Positions 12,473 to 22,390 of a stretch of DNA of 64,000 nt are shown one piece after another. Within the stretch, counting starts at the first letter, position 1. The number at the start of each line of letters is the position of its first letter. The notes under the pieces are model-generated. The model was not told the origin of the DNA. It saw nothing but the letters and a program-made list of their open reading frames with translations, and did not search any database. Source of the DNA: Mixta tenebrionis (GTDB lineage Bacteria > Pseudomonadota > Gammaproteobacteria > Enterobacterales > Enterobacteriaceae); NCBI RefSeq assembly GCF_006517625.1, contig NZ_VHQI01000005.1, positions 62,341 through 126,340 of the forward strand. The letters are read 5' to 3'. Made by a program: the position numbers and the translations under genes.

Positions 12473-14752
12473 CTACAGCGGCTGGGTCTGCGCCTCCACC
12501 ACCGCCAGCGCCACCATATTCACGATGCGGCGCACCGACGAAATCGGCGTCAGCACGTGCGCCGGTCTGGCGATCCCCATCAGCACCGGGCCAACGGTTA
12601 CCCCTTCCGAACTGGAGACGCGCAGCAGGTTGTAGCTGATGCGCGCCGCTTCAACGTTCGGCATTATCAGCACGTTCGCGGCGCCCTTAAGCGGGCTGTC
12701 GGGCATCAGATCCCGGCGCACGTTTTCGTCCAGCGCGGCATCGCCGTGCATTTCGCCATCGATCTCCAGCTCCGGCGCCAGCGCCTGCACCCGCGCCAGC
12801 GCTTCACGCATCTTGCGCGCCGCCGGCGCATCCGAAGAGCCGAAGCTGGAGTGAGAGAGCAGCGCCACCTTCGGTTCGATACCGAAGCGCCGCACCGTCT
12901 CCGCCGCCATCAGCGTCAGCTCCGCCAGCTGCTCCGGCGTCGGATCTTCATTGACGTAGGTATCGGCAATAAAGGTGTTGCCGCTCGGCAGCAGCAGCGC
13001 GTTCATTGCGCCCGCCACGTTAATACCCTGGCGGAAGCCAAGCACCCGCTCGATAACCTCGTAGTGCTCCTTATAATTGCCGATAGTGCCGCAAATCATC
13101 GCGTCCGCCTCGCCGCGATGCACCATAATAGCGGCGATAAGCGTCGGGTTGCCGATCATCGCGCGCTGCGCCTGCTCCGGCGACACGCCGCGCCGTTTCA
13201 TAATCTGGTAATATTCGTTCCAGTAGGCCTTAAAGCGCGGATCGGATTCATTATTCACCACCTCAAAATCTTTTCCGGCCTCGATTTTCAGCCCCAGCTT
13301 CTGTAAGCGCATGGCGATCACATTAGGGCGCCCGATAAGTATCGGCTGCGCCAGCCCCAGCGTGACCAGTTCCTGGGTAGCGTGCAGCACCCGCGCCTCT
13401 TCCCCTTCGGCCAGCACCACCCGCTTCGGCGCTTTGCGCGCCTGGGCGAACACCGGTTTCATAAAGAGGTTGGTTTTATAAACAAATTCGGTCAGCTTCT
13501 CGCGATAGGCGTCAAAATCCGCGATGGGCCGGGTCGCCACGCCCGATTCCATCGCCGCTTTCGCTACCGCAGGCGCGATTTTCACGATCAGACGCGGATC
13601 GAACGGCCGAGGAATCAGATAGTCGGGACCAAAGGAGAGCTCTTCATCGCCATAGGCCGACGCCACTACCTCGCTTTGCTCCGCCAGCGCCAGCTCTGCA
13701 ATAGCATGCACCGCCGCCAGCTTCATCTGTTCGTTAATCGCCGTCGCGCCGACATCCAGCGCGCCGCGGAAAATAAACGGAAAGCAGAGTACATTGTTGA
13801 CCTGGTTGGGGTAGTCGGAGCGGCCGGTGCAGATAATCGCATCGGGACGCACCGCTTTCGCCAGCGGCGGCAGGATTTCCGGCTCCGGATTCGCCAGCGC
13901 CAGGATCAGCGGATCGGGCGCCATGCGTTTTACCATCTCCGGCGTCAGTACTCTCGGTCCGGAGCAGCCGAGGAAAATATCCGCGCCGGCAATCGCCTCC
14001 TCCAGCCGACGCATGCCGTTATCCTCAATGGCATAGGCGGCTTTGGTTTCCGCCATCGGCGTTTCGCGTCCCTGGAAGATCACCCCTTTTGAATCGCAGA
14101 CGATGATGTTATGGCGCTGCATCCCCAGCTCAACCAGCAGATTCATGCAGGCGATAGCGGACGCCCCGGCGCCGGAAACCACCAGCCGCACGTCGGAGAT
14201 ATTTTTCTTCACGATACGCAGCCCGTTGATCACCGCCGCCGTACAGATAATCGCGGTGCCGTGCTGATCGTCATGGAACACCGGGATTTTCATGCGCTCG
14301 CGCAGCGCTTTTTCAATATAAAAGCATTCCGGCGCCTTAATATCCTCCAGGTTGATGCCGCCGAAGGTCGGCTCCAGCGCGGCAATAACGTTAATCAACC
14401 GATCCGGATCCAGCTCATCAATTTCAATATCGAAAACATCAATGCCGGCAAACTTTTTGAACAGCACGCCTTTACCTTCCATCACCGGTTTTCCGGCCAG
14501 CGCGCCGATATTGCCCAGCCCCAGCACCGCCGTCCCGTTAGAGATCACCGCGACCAGATTGCCGCGCGCGGTATATTTATGCGCGGCAAGCGGATCCTCT
14601 GCTATCTCCAGACAGGGCGCTGCCACGCCCGGCGAGTAGGCCAGCGCCAGATCGCGCTGCGTCGCCAGCGGCTTGGTGGGAGAGACCTGAATTTTCCCCG
14701 GCTGGGGAAACTGGTGAAAATCTAACGCGCTCTGCTTGAGTTGATCGTCCAT
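12473..14752 (-). CDS. maeB: NADP-dependent malic enzyme with C-terminal phosphotransacetylase-like domain
   Basis: Converts malate to pyruvate and CO2, giving NADPH. 759 residues in two blocks: a malic-enzyme domain (about 1-425) with the [12 protein letters not shown] and [13 protein letters not shown]-type nucleotide motifs, and a PTA-like domain (about 430-759) that acts as a regulatory module sensing acetyl-CoA in the E. coli enzyme. Length matches E. coli MaeB. Convergent with hemF and divergent from talA. Confidence 0.96.
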   Translation of the reverse strand: MDDQLKQSALDFHQFPQPGKIQVSPTKPLATQRDLALAYSPGVAAPCLEIAEDPLAAHKYTARGNLVAVISNGTAVLGLGNIGALAGKPVMEGKGVLFKKFAGIDVFDIEIDELDPDRLINVIAALEPTFGGINLEDIKAPECFYIEKALRERMKIPVFHDDQHGTAIICTAAVINGLRIVKKNISDVRLVVSGAGASAIACMNLLVELGMQRHNIIVCDSKGVIFQGRETPMAETKAAYAIEDNGMRRLEEAIAGADIFLGCSGPRVLTPEMVKRMAPDPLILALANPEPEILPPLAKAVRPDAIICTGRSDYPNQVNNVLCFPFIFRGALDVGATAINEQMKLAAVHAIAELALAEQSEVVASAYGDEELSFGPDYLIPRPFDPRLIVKIAPAVAKAAMESGVATRPIADFDAYREKLTEFVYKTNLFMKPVFAQARKAPKRVVLAEGEEARVLHATQELVTLGLAQPILIGRPNVIAMRLQKLGLKIEAGKDFEVVNNESDPRFKAYWNEYYQIMKRRGVSPEQAQRAMIGNPTLIAAIMVHRGEADAMICGTIGNYKEHYEVIERVLGFRQGINVAGAMNALLLPSGNTFIADTYVNEDPTPEQLAELTLMAAETVRRFGIEPKVALLSHSSFGSSDAPAARKMREALARVQALAPELEIDGEMHGDAALDENVRRDLMPDSPLKGAANVLIMPNVEAARISYNLLRVSSSEGVTVGPVLMGIARPAHVLTPISSVRRIVNMVALAVVEAQTQPL

Positions 14753-15286
14753 CAGCGGTTCCCTGATTGATAACGTGGATTAAAGTTTCAACTTCGCAGT
14801 ATAGGAGCGCGACGCGGCAGAAAACTTGAAGCGGACCAAAGAATTGTCTATCCCGCTGTGACGATTCACGCATCACTCAGGCGGCGGATACGCTATTTTG
14901 CACATCTGCTATGCTTCTTAATGGTCCGATCGTGACGCAGCGATCGCCCCTGCCGGGCAGAGGCTATGGCGGTTATTTTTCTGGCAGCGGGAAAGTGCGC
15001 GCGCTGGCGTAAGAGGCACTGCTCATCAAGTCTGTGTGCTGTTCACGTGGCATCCTGCCTGAAATCGTCGCGGCATCCGCATCAGGTTCAGCTTCGTCAG
15101 GCCGCGCCCTGGCGGCGAACGTGCCGCTATTGAAACAGCCCATAGCAACAATCAGAGAAAACGTATTCCCCCTGTCAGGCAGCTGGTGCAATGTGGATCG
15201 CCTGTCACCAGCAACAGCGTTCCCCTGGCGCCGTCGGGAACCACGTTTACTTTCGCATTACCCTTTGGGTACCAAGGAGATAACAG
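14753..15286. other. Intergenic region maeB / talA, no gene seen
   Basis: 534 bp between divergent starts. It must hold the promoters for maeB and talA. The only clear element is the strong ribosome binding site AAGGAGATAACAG in front of the talA ATG at 15287. Open frames here lack family features and ribosome binding sites. Confidence 0.6.
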
Positions 15287-16237
15287 ATGAATCAGCTAGA
15301 GGCATTGAAACAGTTTACTACCGTAGTGGCGGACAGCGGAGATATTGAATCCATTCGCAACTACCATCCTGAAGACGCCACCACCAACCCGTCTCTGATC
15401 CTGAAAGCCGCCGGTCTTGAATCCTATAAGCACTTGATTGACGACGCGATCGATTACGCGAAAAAACAGGGCGGCAGCAAAGAAACGCAAATTATCAACG
15501 CCAGCGATAAAGTAGCGGTGAACCTCGGCATGGAAATCCTGAAAAGCGTGCCGGGGCGTGTTTCGACCGAAGTGGATGCGCGCCTCTCCTTCGATCGCGG
15601 CATGTGCGTGACCAAAGCGGAAAAGCTGGTACGGATGTATGAAGAGCACGGCATCGATCGTTCACGTATTCTGATTAAGCTCGCTTCCACCTGGGAAGGC
15701 ATCCGCGCAGCGGAAGAGCTGGAGAAAAACGGCATCAACTGTAACCTGACGCTGCTGTTCTCCTTTGCCCAGGCGCGCGCCTGCGCCGAAGCGGGCGTCT
15801 TCCTGATCTCGCCGTTTGTCGGCCGCATCTACGACTGGTACAACAGCCGCAAACCGCTCGATCCGTACATCGTCGATGAAGATCCGGGCGTGAAATCGGT
15901 GCGCAACATTTACGACTACTACAAATCACACCGTTACAAAACCATCATTATGGGCGCCAGCTTCCGTAAAACCGAGCAGATCCTCGCGCTGGCGGGCTGC
16001 GATCGCCTGACCATCTCCCCTAACCTGCTGCAGGAGCTGCAATCCAGCGATGCGCCGGTAGAACGTAAACTGACGCCGTCTACGGAAGGGTTCCACGAAC
16101 CGGCTTCGCTCTCCGAAGCGGAATTCCGCTGGGAACACAACCAGGATCCGATGGCGGTAGAGAAACTCGCTGAAGGTATCCGCCAGTTCGCCGCTGACCA
16201 GATAAAACTGGAAGAGACGCTGGCCGCCCGGCTGTAA
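15287..16237 (+). CDS. talA: Transaldolase A
   Basis: Non-oxidative pentose phosphate pathway enzyme moving a dihydroxyacetone unit from sedoheptulose-7-phosphate to glyceraldehyde-3-phosphate. 316 residues. The Schiff-base lysine is Lys131 in [13 protein letters not shown], and the N-terminal signature is [19 protein letters not shown] precedes the ATG. The maeB-talA-tktB neighbourhood supports talA rather than talB. In E. coli the talA-tktB pair is RpoS-dependent; regulation here is not visible directly. Confidence 0.95.
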   Translation: MNQLEALKQFTTVVADSGDIESIRNYHPEDATTNPSLILKAAGLESYKHLIDDAIDYAKKQGGSKETQIINASDKVAVNLGMEILKSVPGRVSTEVDARLSFDRGMCVTKAEKLVRMYEEHGIDRSRILIKLASTWEGIRAAEELEKNGINCNLTLLFSFAQARACAEAGVFLISPFVGRIYDWYNSRKPLDPYIVDEDPGVKSVRNIYDYYKSHRYKTIIMGASFRKTEQILALAGCDRLTISPNLLQELQSSDAPVERKLTPSTEGFHEPASLSEAEFRWEHNQDPMAVEKLAEGIRQFAADQIKLEETLAARL

Positions 16238-16260
16238 CGGTCGCTAACCACATTGATTCA

Positions 16261-16284
16261 GGGGCGGCTTTTCGCCCCGTTTTC
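16261..16284 (+). terminator. Hairpin between talA and tktB (possible attenuator)
   Basis: GGGGCG and CGCCCC pair around a six-base loop, then GTTTTC. It lies 24 bp after the talA stop and before the tktB ribosome binding site. It could be a partial terminator or a processing or stabilising element within the operon. Confidence 0.45.
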
Positions 16285-16317
16285 ATTCCCCTCTTATTTC
16301 CTTCAAGGGAGAAAAAC

Positions 16318-18318
16318 ATGTCCTCACGTAGAGAACTGGCGAATGCGATTCGTGCGCTGAGCATGGACGCGGTGCAAAAAGCAAAATCAGGCCATCCGGG
16401 CGCGCCGATGGGCATGGCGGATATCGCCGAAGTGCTGTGGCGCGATTTTTTGAAACATAACCCGGCCAACCCGGCCTGGGCCGACCGCGACCGGTTTATT
16501 CTCTCTAACGGCCACGGCTCTATGCTGCTCTACAGCCTGCTGCATCTGACCGGTTACGATCTGCCGATTGACGAGCTGAAAAACTTCCGTCAGCTGCACT
16601 CAAAAACGCCGGGCCACCCGGAAATCGGCTACACCCCAGGGGTGGAAACCACTACCGGCCCGCTGGGCCAGGGGCTGGCGAACGCCGTTGGCCTGGCTAT
16701 CGCCGAACGCACGCTGGGCGCGCAGTTTAACCGTCCGGACCATAACATCATCGACCATAACACCTGGGTGTTTATGGGCGACGGCTGTCTGATGGAAGGC
16801 ATTTCTCATGAGGTTTGTTCGCTGGCGGGTACGCTGGGCCTCGGTAAACTGATTGGCTTCTACGATCACAACGGCATCTCCATCGACGGCGAAACCGAAG
16901 GCTGGTTTACCGACGACACGGCAAAACGATTTGAAGCCTATAACTGGCATGTGGTCGGTGAAATCGACGGTCACGATGCAGAAGCGATCGCCGCCGCGAT
17001 TAAAGAAGCGCAGAGCGTAACCGATAAGCCTTCACTGATTATCTGCCGCACCATTATCGGCTTTGGTTCGCCGAACAAGGCGGGTAAAGAGGAGTCGCAC
17101 GGCGCGCCGCTGGGCGATGACGAAATCGCGCTGACGCGCAAACAGCTGGGCTGGAACCACGCGCCGTTTGAGATCCCGCAGGATATCTATCAGCAGTGGG
17201 ATGCCAGGCAGGCGGGCGCCGAGCGCGAGAAAGCGTGGAACGAAAAGTTCGCCGCTTATCAAGCCGCCTGGCCGGAGCTGGCGGCGGAATATACGCGCCG
17301 CATGACCGGCGGCATGCCGGAAAACTGGCAGCAGGAGACGCAGAAGTTTATTGAACAGCTGCAGGGCAACACCAATAAAATCGCCAGCCGTAAAGCCTCG
17401 CAGAATGCGCTGGAAGCTTATGGCAAGCTGCTGCCGGAATTACTGGGCGGCTCGGCTGACCTGGCGCCGAGCAACCTCACCATCTGGTCCGGCTCTAAAT
17501 CCATTAAGGACGATGCGGCCGGTAACTATATCCACTACGGCGTGCGTGAGTTCGGCATGACCGCTATCGCCAACGGCATCGCTCACCACGGCGGCTTCGT
17601 ACCCTATACCGCTACCTTCCTGATGTTTGTGGAGTATGCGCGTAACGCCGCACGCATGGCGGCGCTGATGAAGGCGCGGCAGATTATGGTCTATACCCAT
17701 GACTCCATCGGCCTGGGCGAAGATGGCCCGACGCATCAGCCGGTGGAACAGCTGGCCAGCCTGCGCCTGACGCCGAATATGAGTACCTGGCGCCCCTGCG
17801 ACCAGGTAGAAACGGCGGTAGCCTGGAAACATGCCATCGAACGTCATAACGGCCCAACCGCGCTGATTCTGTCGCGTCAGAATCTGCTGCAGCCCGATCG
17901 TACGCCGCAGCAGCTGGCCGATATTTCCCGCGGCGGCTATATCCTGCGTGACAGCGCGGGCACGCCGGAAGTTATCCTGATCGCCACCGGTTCCGAAGTG
18001 GAAATCACCCTCGGCGCCGCGGATAAACTTTCCCGCGCCGGGCACAAAGTGCGTGTGGTTTCTATGCCGTCAACCGATCTGTTTGATAAGCAGGACGCGG
18101 CCTATCGTGAATCGGTGCTGCCCTCAACCGTGACCGCGCGCGTGGCGGTGGAAGCGGGCATTGCCGACTACTGGTATAAATATGTCGGCCTGAACGGCGC
18201 CATTGTCGGTATGACCACTTTCGGTGAATCCGCCCCGGCAGACAAGCTGTTTGCTGAATTCGGTTTTACGGTAGAAAACATTGTCAGCCATGCCGAAGCG
18301 TTGTTAAAACCGCACTGA
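16318..18318 (+). CDS. tktB: Transketolase 2
   Basis: Thiamine-diphosphate enzyme transferring two-carbon ketol units in the pentose phosphate pathway. 666 residues; the diphosphate-binding motif is [13 protein letters not shown], the N-terminal signature is [20 protein letters not shown]-like, and the C-terminal transketolase domain contains [21 protein letters not shown] precedes the ATG. Position after talA identifies it as tktB rather than tktA. Confidence 0.94.
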   Translation: MSSRRELANAIRALSMDAVQKAKSGHPGAPMGMADIAEVLWRDFLKHNPANPAWADRDRFILSNGHGSMLLYSLLHLTGYDLPIDELKNFRQLHSKTPGHPEIGYTPGVETTTGPLGQGLANAVGLAIAERTLGAQFNRPDHNIIDHNTWVFMGDGCLMEGISHEVCSLAGTLGLGKLIGFYDHNGISIDGETEGWFTDDTAKRFEAYNWHVVGEIDGHDAEAIAAAIKEAQSVTDKPSLIICRTIIGFGSPNKAGKEESHGAPLGDDEIALTRKQLGWNHAPFEIPQDIYQQWDARQAGAEREKAWNEKFAAYQAAWPELAAEYTRRMTGGMPENWQQETQKFIEQLQGNTNKIASRKASQNALEAYGKLLPELLGGSADLAPSNLTIWSGSKSIKDDAAGNYIHYGVREFGMTAIANGIAHHGGFVPYTATFLMFVEYARNAARMAALMKARQIMVYTHDSIGLGEDGPTHQPVEQLASLRLTPNMSTWRPCDQVETAVAWKHAIERHNGPTALILSRQNLLQPDRTPQQLADISRGGYILRDSAGTPEVILIATGSEVEITLGAADKLSRAGHKVRVVSMPSTDLFDKQDAAYRESVLPSTVTARVAVEAGIADYWYKYVGLNGAIVGMTTFGESAPADKLFAEFGFTVENIVSHAEALLKPH

Positions 18319-18336
18319 CAGGTAAATCATACCACG

Positions 18337-18355
18337 CCGCCTCTTCAGGAGGCGG
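18337..18355 (+). terminator. Hairpin after tktB
   Basis: CCGCCTC / GAGGCGG with a five-base loop, about 20 bp past the tktB stop. The following bases are not T-rich, so termination may need help from Rho. Confidence 0.45.
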
Positions 18356-18569
18356 TGCACTCCTTACTATGTCTGCGCCCAGCGGGCTTCAGCGCAGAAC
18401 AGCCTTAACTGCTGGCGCCGCTCTGTTGAGCGTTTGCGCACGGCAGATACTTATCTACGACGCGGTTTTAGTGGGTTTTTGACCCTGCACAGGCTGCGGG
18501 CCGGAGATGAAAAAAGAGGGGAAAATATCAGCGCTGCGCCAGCCGCGGCTGAAAGGCGAAATAAATAAT

Positions 18570-18591
18570 CGGGGCGACATTTAACGCCCCG
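18570..18591 (-). terminator. Intrinsic terminator downstream of the microcin-like gene
   Basis: CGGGGCG / CGCCCCG perfect seven-base-pair stem with an eight-base loop; on the minus strand it is followed by ATTATTTATTT. It lies about 160 bp after the stop of the double-glycine peptide gene and probably ends its transcript. Confidence 0.65.
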
Positions 18592-18749
18592 ACCTAAATA
18601 ACCATTTAACGATAAAGTCAATGTCAGTTTTTTTATCATTATTTTAATCTGACGCCGCTCAAAATATATTGCAGGCGTTAAAGCGGCAAAATGGCAGCTT
18701 CCCTGTTTACAGGGGACTAATCAGTAGTTATATAATGTTTTTATAACTA

Positions 18750-19061
18750 TTAGCCAGCGTTGTTAATATTATCCCAAACTTCGTTCAGACGCATAATTGA
18801 TTCATCCAGGCCAACCGCCGCGCCGCCAATCAGACCAAATACAGCGCCCCAGATGCCATTAATAACGCTACCAATAACGCCCTGAACCGGAGCCAGGATA
18901 CCGGCCAGCATAGGTGCTTTCGCAGTAATGTTATAAGCGGCCCATACACCGCCCATCGCGCCAGCTGCCGCGCCAACAACAGCCCCAAACAGGCTATCCA
19001 TCAGACCTTCGCTGGTGCCGCCAGAAACGACATTGATTTGTTCCATTGTTAATTCTTTCAT
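18750..19061 (-). CDS. Putative class II microcin / bacteriocin precursor with double-glycine leader
   Basis: 103 residues. The first 15, MKELTMEQINVVSGG, form a textbook double-glycine leader like that of the colicin V (microcin V) precursor, which is also 103 residues. The predicted 88-residue core is Gly/Ala-rich, strongly hydrophobic in two stretches (about 21-45 and 50-85), has several GxxxG/AxxxG helix-packing motifs, no cysteine and no Ser-rich siderophore-attachment tail. This suggests a secreted membrane-active peptide cut after Gly15 by a C39-peptidase ABC exporter. CAGGAG lies eight bases before the ATG. No exporter, immunity gene or regulator is recognisable next to it. Bacteriocin activity is inference; a GG-leader signalling peptide is the alternative. 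Confidence 0.8.
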   Translation of the reverse strand: MKELTMEQINVVSGGTSEGLMDSLFGAVVGAAAGAMGGVWAAYNITAKAPMLAGILAPVQGVIGSVINGIWGAVFGLIGGAAVGLDESIMRLNEVWDNINNAG

Positions 19062-19409
19062 TTTTTCTCCTGAATATGAAATTTAAATATTAATGCTACT
19101 ATGTGTTAGCGAGATGAAATCTAACATAGCCTCCTGGTCGGAAGTATAGTAATTCATCCAAACATAAAACGTCAGGTGAATATATTTATAACTACTGCTG
19201 CAACACTACAAAATATACCTTTAGCAAACAAGACAATACTTGCTTAACAATAAATAACCGCCGGCAAGTAATTATTTCCCGCTGGCTTCAGGTTAAACAT
19301 AATGTGCTATTACCTCGAACAGATGATGAAAACGCGCTTAACTATGTCTTTATTCTTAAGGAAAAACATTTATTATTATCAGTTATTAACCTGACAGGAC
19401 GCCATACCG
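19062..19409. other. AT-rich divergent region microcin-like gene / ampH
   Basis: 348 bp, conspicuously AT-rich against both flanks. On the minus strand it has a TATACT -10-like hexamer near 19145-19150, an AGGAGG stretch near 19130 and an imperfect hairpin (about 19097-19128) in the presumed leader of the microcin-like gene. Only tiny frames of under 25 codons occur on either strand. Confidence 0.45.
19097..19128 (-). promoter_or_regulatory. Imperfect hairpin in the microcin-like gene's leader
   Basis: On the minus strand CTATGTTAG can pair with CTAACACATAG, leaving a two-base bulge, about 35 bases upstream of the start codon. An AGGAGG motif lies immediately before it. A role in translation control or mRNA stability is conjecture. 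Confidence 0.3.
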
Positions 19410-20582
19410 TTGAAAATGCGCTTTTATCTTCTGGCCGCGATCGTTGCTGCGCTGCCGCTATGTAGCCAGGCTCAGCCTCTCTCCTCCCCCGATCCGCTGC
19501 TGGCCTCGCAGATCGTCGATCGCTATGCCGAACATATTTTTTACGGCAGCGCCGCCGCCGGGATGGCGCTGGTGGCGATAGATGGCAATCAGCGCGTTTT
19601 CGCCAGCTTTGGCGAGACGCGCCCCGGCAACGCCACCCGCCCGCAAAAAGATTCGCTAATCCGCATTGCCTCGCTGAGCAAGCTGATGACCAGCGAAATT
19701 ATGGTAAAAATGGCGGAGCAGGGAAAAATTCGTCTTGACGATCCGCTGGCTAACTACGCGCCGCCCGGCATGCGCGTACCCAGCTATGGCGGTCAGCCGA
19801 TTCAGCTGATTCACCTCTCCACCCACACCAGCGGTTTGCCGCGCGAACAGCCCGGCGGGAAGGCGGGACGGCCGGTATTTGTCTGGCCGACCAAAGCGGA
19901 ACGCTGGCGCTGGCTGCAGCGGGCGCCGCTGACCACCCCGCCGGGCGTACGCGCCGCCTACTCTAATCTTGCCTATGATTTACTGGCCGATGCGCTGGCG
20001 CGCGCGGCGGGCAAGCCCTGGCCTGAGCTGTTTCGCCAGTTTATCGCTCGTCCGCTGGGCATGAAGGACACCACCTTTACCCCATCCGCGGATCAGTGCA
20101 AACGGCTGATGGTGCCAGAGCGCGGCGCCAGCCCCTGCACCTCCACGCTGGCCGCCATCGGCAGCGGCGGCGTCTATTCCACGCCTGACGATATGGGGCG
20201 CTGGATGCAGCAGTTCCTTAATTCCGATGTTAACGTGCGCACGCCGCAAACCGATCGCCTGCAAACGTTAATCTATCAGCGCAGCCAGCTCAGTAAAATC
20301 GAAGGAATGGATGTGCCAGGCAAAGCGGAGGCGCTGGGAATGGGCTGGGTCTATATCGCGCCGGCCGACGGACATCCGGGCATTATTCAGAAAACCGGCG
20401 GCGGCGGCGGATTTATCACCTATATGGCAATGGTGCCGCAGCATAACGTCGGCGTGTTTGTGGTGGTGACCCGTACCAATCTAACGCGTTTTCGCGCCAT
20501 GAGCGACGGCGTGCATGATTTGCTGGCCGCGTTGGTGGCGAATAAAACCGGAGCGCCGCTGCTGGCGCAGGCTATGCAGTAA
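19410..20582 (+). CDS. ampH: AmpH, penicillin-binding D,D-carboxypeptidase/endopeptidase
   Basis: Periplasmic class C beta-lactamase-fold enzyme trimming and recycling peptidoglycan. 390 residues with a signal peptide cut near residue 21. The active-site triad is SLSK (Ser88-Lys91), Tyr184-Ser-Asn186 and Lys328-Thr-Gly330 followed by four more glycines, all intact. Many stretches match E. coli AmpH (FVWPTKAERWRW, IGSGGVYSTPDDM). The TTG at 19410, ten bases after CAGGAC, is the likely start; the ATG at 19416 is the alternative. In E. coli ampH neighbours sbmA; here it is alone beside the microcin-like gene. Confidence 0.9.
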   Translation: MKMRFYLLAAIVAALPLCSQAQPLSSPDPLLASQIVDRYAEHIFYGSAAAGMALVAIDGNQRVFASFGETRPGNATRPQKDSLIRIASLSKLMTSEIMVKMAEQGKIRLDDPLANYAPPGMRVPSYGGQPIQLIHLSTHTSGLPREQPGGKAGRPVFVWPTKAERWRWLQRAPLTTPPGVRAAYSNLAYDLLADALARAAGKPWPELFRQFIARPLGMKDTTFTPSADQCKRLMVPERGASPCTSTLAAIGSGGVYSTPDDMGRWMQQFLNSDVNVRTPQTDRLQTLIYQRSQLSKIEGMDVPGKAEALGMGWVYIAPADGHPGIIQKTGGGGGFITYMAMVPQHNVGVFVVVTRTNLTRFRAMSDGVHDLLAALVANKTGAPLLAQAMQ

Positions 20583-20635
20583 TAGTCATCGGCGTGGGGG
20601 CGGCGCTTTATTATTGCGTCGCCCGCCCGACACGC

Positions 20636-21697
20636 TTAAGGCAACGCCGGACGCTGGCTGATCCAGAGCGTCGGCCAGTCATCGCTGCCGTGCCAAGCGT
20701 CGCAGGTGCTCTCCTCGGCGTATTCCGCCAGCGCAAACTCCTGGCCGTTAAACTGCCAGCGGCTGGCATTGCCGCAATCGCCCAGCCCGCGCCCTTTGGC
20801 AAAGGTATAGAGCTGTCCGGTCGCCGCATCATACTCGGCGTTAATAATTTCTAACTGTTTTTCACTACGCTGCGGCGGTATGAAAGGCAGCGTCAGCGTC
20901 AGACCACGCGCCACCCACGGCTGCGAACGGGTAACCTCAAAAGCCAAATCGATCACGTTATACGCTCCCATTTCACAGCTAACCAGCAGCAGCGCGCGCG
21001 TATCGGTTAGCGGCGCAACCCTGACCTCGCGGCGCATCGGATCCAGCGAGCACTCATCGGCATTTACGCGCCAGGTGCCAAAATCGATCAGTCCGCTGGT
21101 CTCTTCGCGCGTCAGGGGAGCCGGCGGACGATCGGCGCGGCGCAGCGGCGGCGGCGCTGGTTCCGGCGGTACTTCCCAGGCTTTGCGGCTGCCGCGCTTA
21201 ATCCAGGCGCCAAGGCTGCCGACGCGCCCCTGCATATCATCCATCAACAGCAGCGCCGCTTTTAAGCCATGCAGCGAAATCATCGCCTGCGGGCGCGCGG
21301 TAAACTGGATATTATCGGCATTGATTATCTGCGCCAGGAATTCATCAATAGCGATAGGATGGATCGTCACAAGATGGTGCGGCTCTACCGTCCAGTGCTT
21401 GAAATCGGGCCGGAGACGCTGCTGATCGAGCAGTAAATTATCCGGCAGCGCCGCCCCTTTTAACTCGCCGGTATAGCGGTTGCCGTAATCGATGCGCAAC
21501 AGCGGCCGATCGTTAGCTCCGGCATGGCGCGCAATCGTCATCACCAGCCCTTTATCGCCGGGAATATTACGCGCCACACAGTAATTAAGGTTATTACAGG
21601 TGATTTGCCAGTCAGTAAATGTTTTTTGCAACGGCGCCGCCTGTACGCTGACGTTGAAAAAGAAAAGCAGCAACGGCGTTTTCATCCAGTAAGGCAT
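20636..21697 (-). CDS. ypfG: DUF1176 periplasmic protein YpfG
   Basis: Secreted protein of unknown function in the DUF1176 family, located between tktB and nudK as in E. coli. 353 residues with a signal peptide (mature start near APLQKTFTDWQ) and conserved CNNLNYCVA near the N-terminus. A proline-rich linker lies at about 177-198, and further cysteines may form disulfides. The ATG at 21697 is assumed; a second ATG four codons later is equally possible because neither has a clear ribosome binding site. Confidence 0.82.
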   Translation of the reverse strand: MPYWMKTPLLLFFFNVSVQAAPLQKTFTDWQITCNNLNYCVARNIPGDKGLVMTIARHAGANDRPLLRIDYGNRYTGELKGAALPDNLLLDQQRLRPDFKHWTVEPHHLVTIHPIAIDEFLAQIINADNIQFTARPQAMISLHGLKAALLLMDDMQGRVGSLGAWIKRGSRKAWEVPPEPAPPPLRRADRPPAPLTREETSGLIDFGTWRVNADECSLDPMRREVRVAPLTDTRALLLVSCEMGAYNVIDLAFEVTRSQPWVARGLTLTLPFIPPQRSEKQLEIINAEYDAATGQLYTFAKGRGLGDCGNASRWQFNGQEFALAEYAEESTCDAWHGSDDWPTLWISQRPALP

Positions 21698-22390
21698 TTA
21701 ATGACCCAATCCCTAAATTAATTCATTGATGATAGCGCAACGACGGCAGTTCACCATGCTTTCCCCAACCGGCAACCAGGCAGCAGGTAAGCTGCGTGAG
21801 CGGCCCCGCTGCTGGCGTAACGGTATATTTCATCATCCTTTGCCTCTCACTCTACCTCAATAAGATTTCTCGCACTCTACAAAGATGTCATCAAAGGTTC
21901 AAATTCAGGGTAACAAAAAGGCGGCGCCAGAAAATTTTTCATTATTCATACCAGGGAAAACCGCCCGGCCAGGGCGGACTGAATAGCGTGACGTTTTAAA
22001 AAAAAAGCAGATTAAAATGCAGCGGCGGCCTGGCGTTATCCCCCTACCTTTTTCGCTATATTTTATGAAATGCTATTTATCCTTAACGAAAAAATCAGCG
22101 GTCAGGGCATTTTATCTTATTAAGATAAAACTGAGCGGCCGGTTATTGGCCGCCGACGAGGTGGTGAAAAGGAAACATTATCGCGCGCCCGGCAGAAAAA
22201 AGGGGGTTAAAAGGTTCGCGGCAAATAGCAGGCAGGACAGCCAGCGGGACAGATTTTAACGCTGTTCAACTCAGTCTAATGGCTGGAGCAGGAACCGGGA
22301 TAATCTTAAAAAAGCGCTGATTAAGCTTCTTTTGCCTCGGCTCATAAAACGGCGTAGCGGGCGGCCGCACATAACGCTGCCGCCTGCTTG
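21698..22390. other. Gap ypfG / nudK, no convincing gene
   Basis: 693 bp. Contains a hairpin CCGCCC / GGGCGG at 21961-21977 followed on the minus strand by TTTTCCC, and a nine-base-pair GC hairpin at 22357-22387 just below the nudK stop. Two plus-strand frames (21796-21999 and 22017-22259) are low-complexity, basic, and lack ribosome binding sites, so I do not call them. Confidence 0.5.
21961..21977 (-). terminator. Possible minus-strand terminator
   Basis: CCGCCC, five-base loop, GGGCGG, then TTTTCCC on the minus strand. It is about 410 bp downstream of nudK, so it may end a long nudK transcript. Confidence 0.35.

Larger units (their letters stand above)
18319..18749. other. Gap tktB / microcin-like gene
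   Basis: Contains the tktB hairpin, a minus-strand terminator (18570-18591) and a short perfect inverted repeat CCCTG..CAGGG near 18700-18716. The segment 18600-18749 is AT-rich. I see no gene with a ribosome binding site. A 62-codon minus-strand frame (18451-18639) spans the terminator and is not convincing. Confidence 0.5.

Noticed and set aside
12428-14092. Long plus-strand open frames opposite maeB
   Set aside because: Arg/His/Gln-rich translations typical of antisense frames in GC-rich genes; maeB itself is unambiguous.
18451-18639. 62-codon minus-strand frame downstream of the microcin-like gene, considered as an immunity protein
   Set aside because: It has no ribosome binding site, is rich in Arg/Pro at the end, and runs through the hairpin that looks like the terminator of the microcin transcript.
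19323-19394. 23-residue plus-strand frame ending just before the ampH ribosome binding site
   Set aside because: Too short and without a ribosome binding site of its own; only translation data could support it.
21796-22259. Two plus-strand frames of 67 and 80 codons between ypfG and nudK
   Set aside because: No ribosome binding sites, no motifs, and composition like untranslated DNA.
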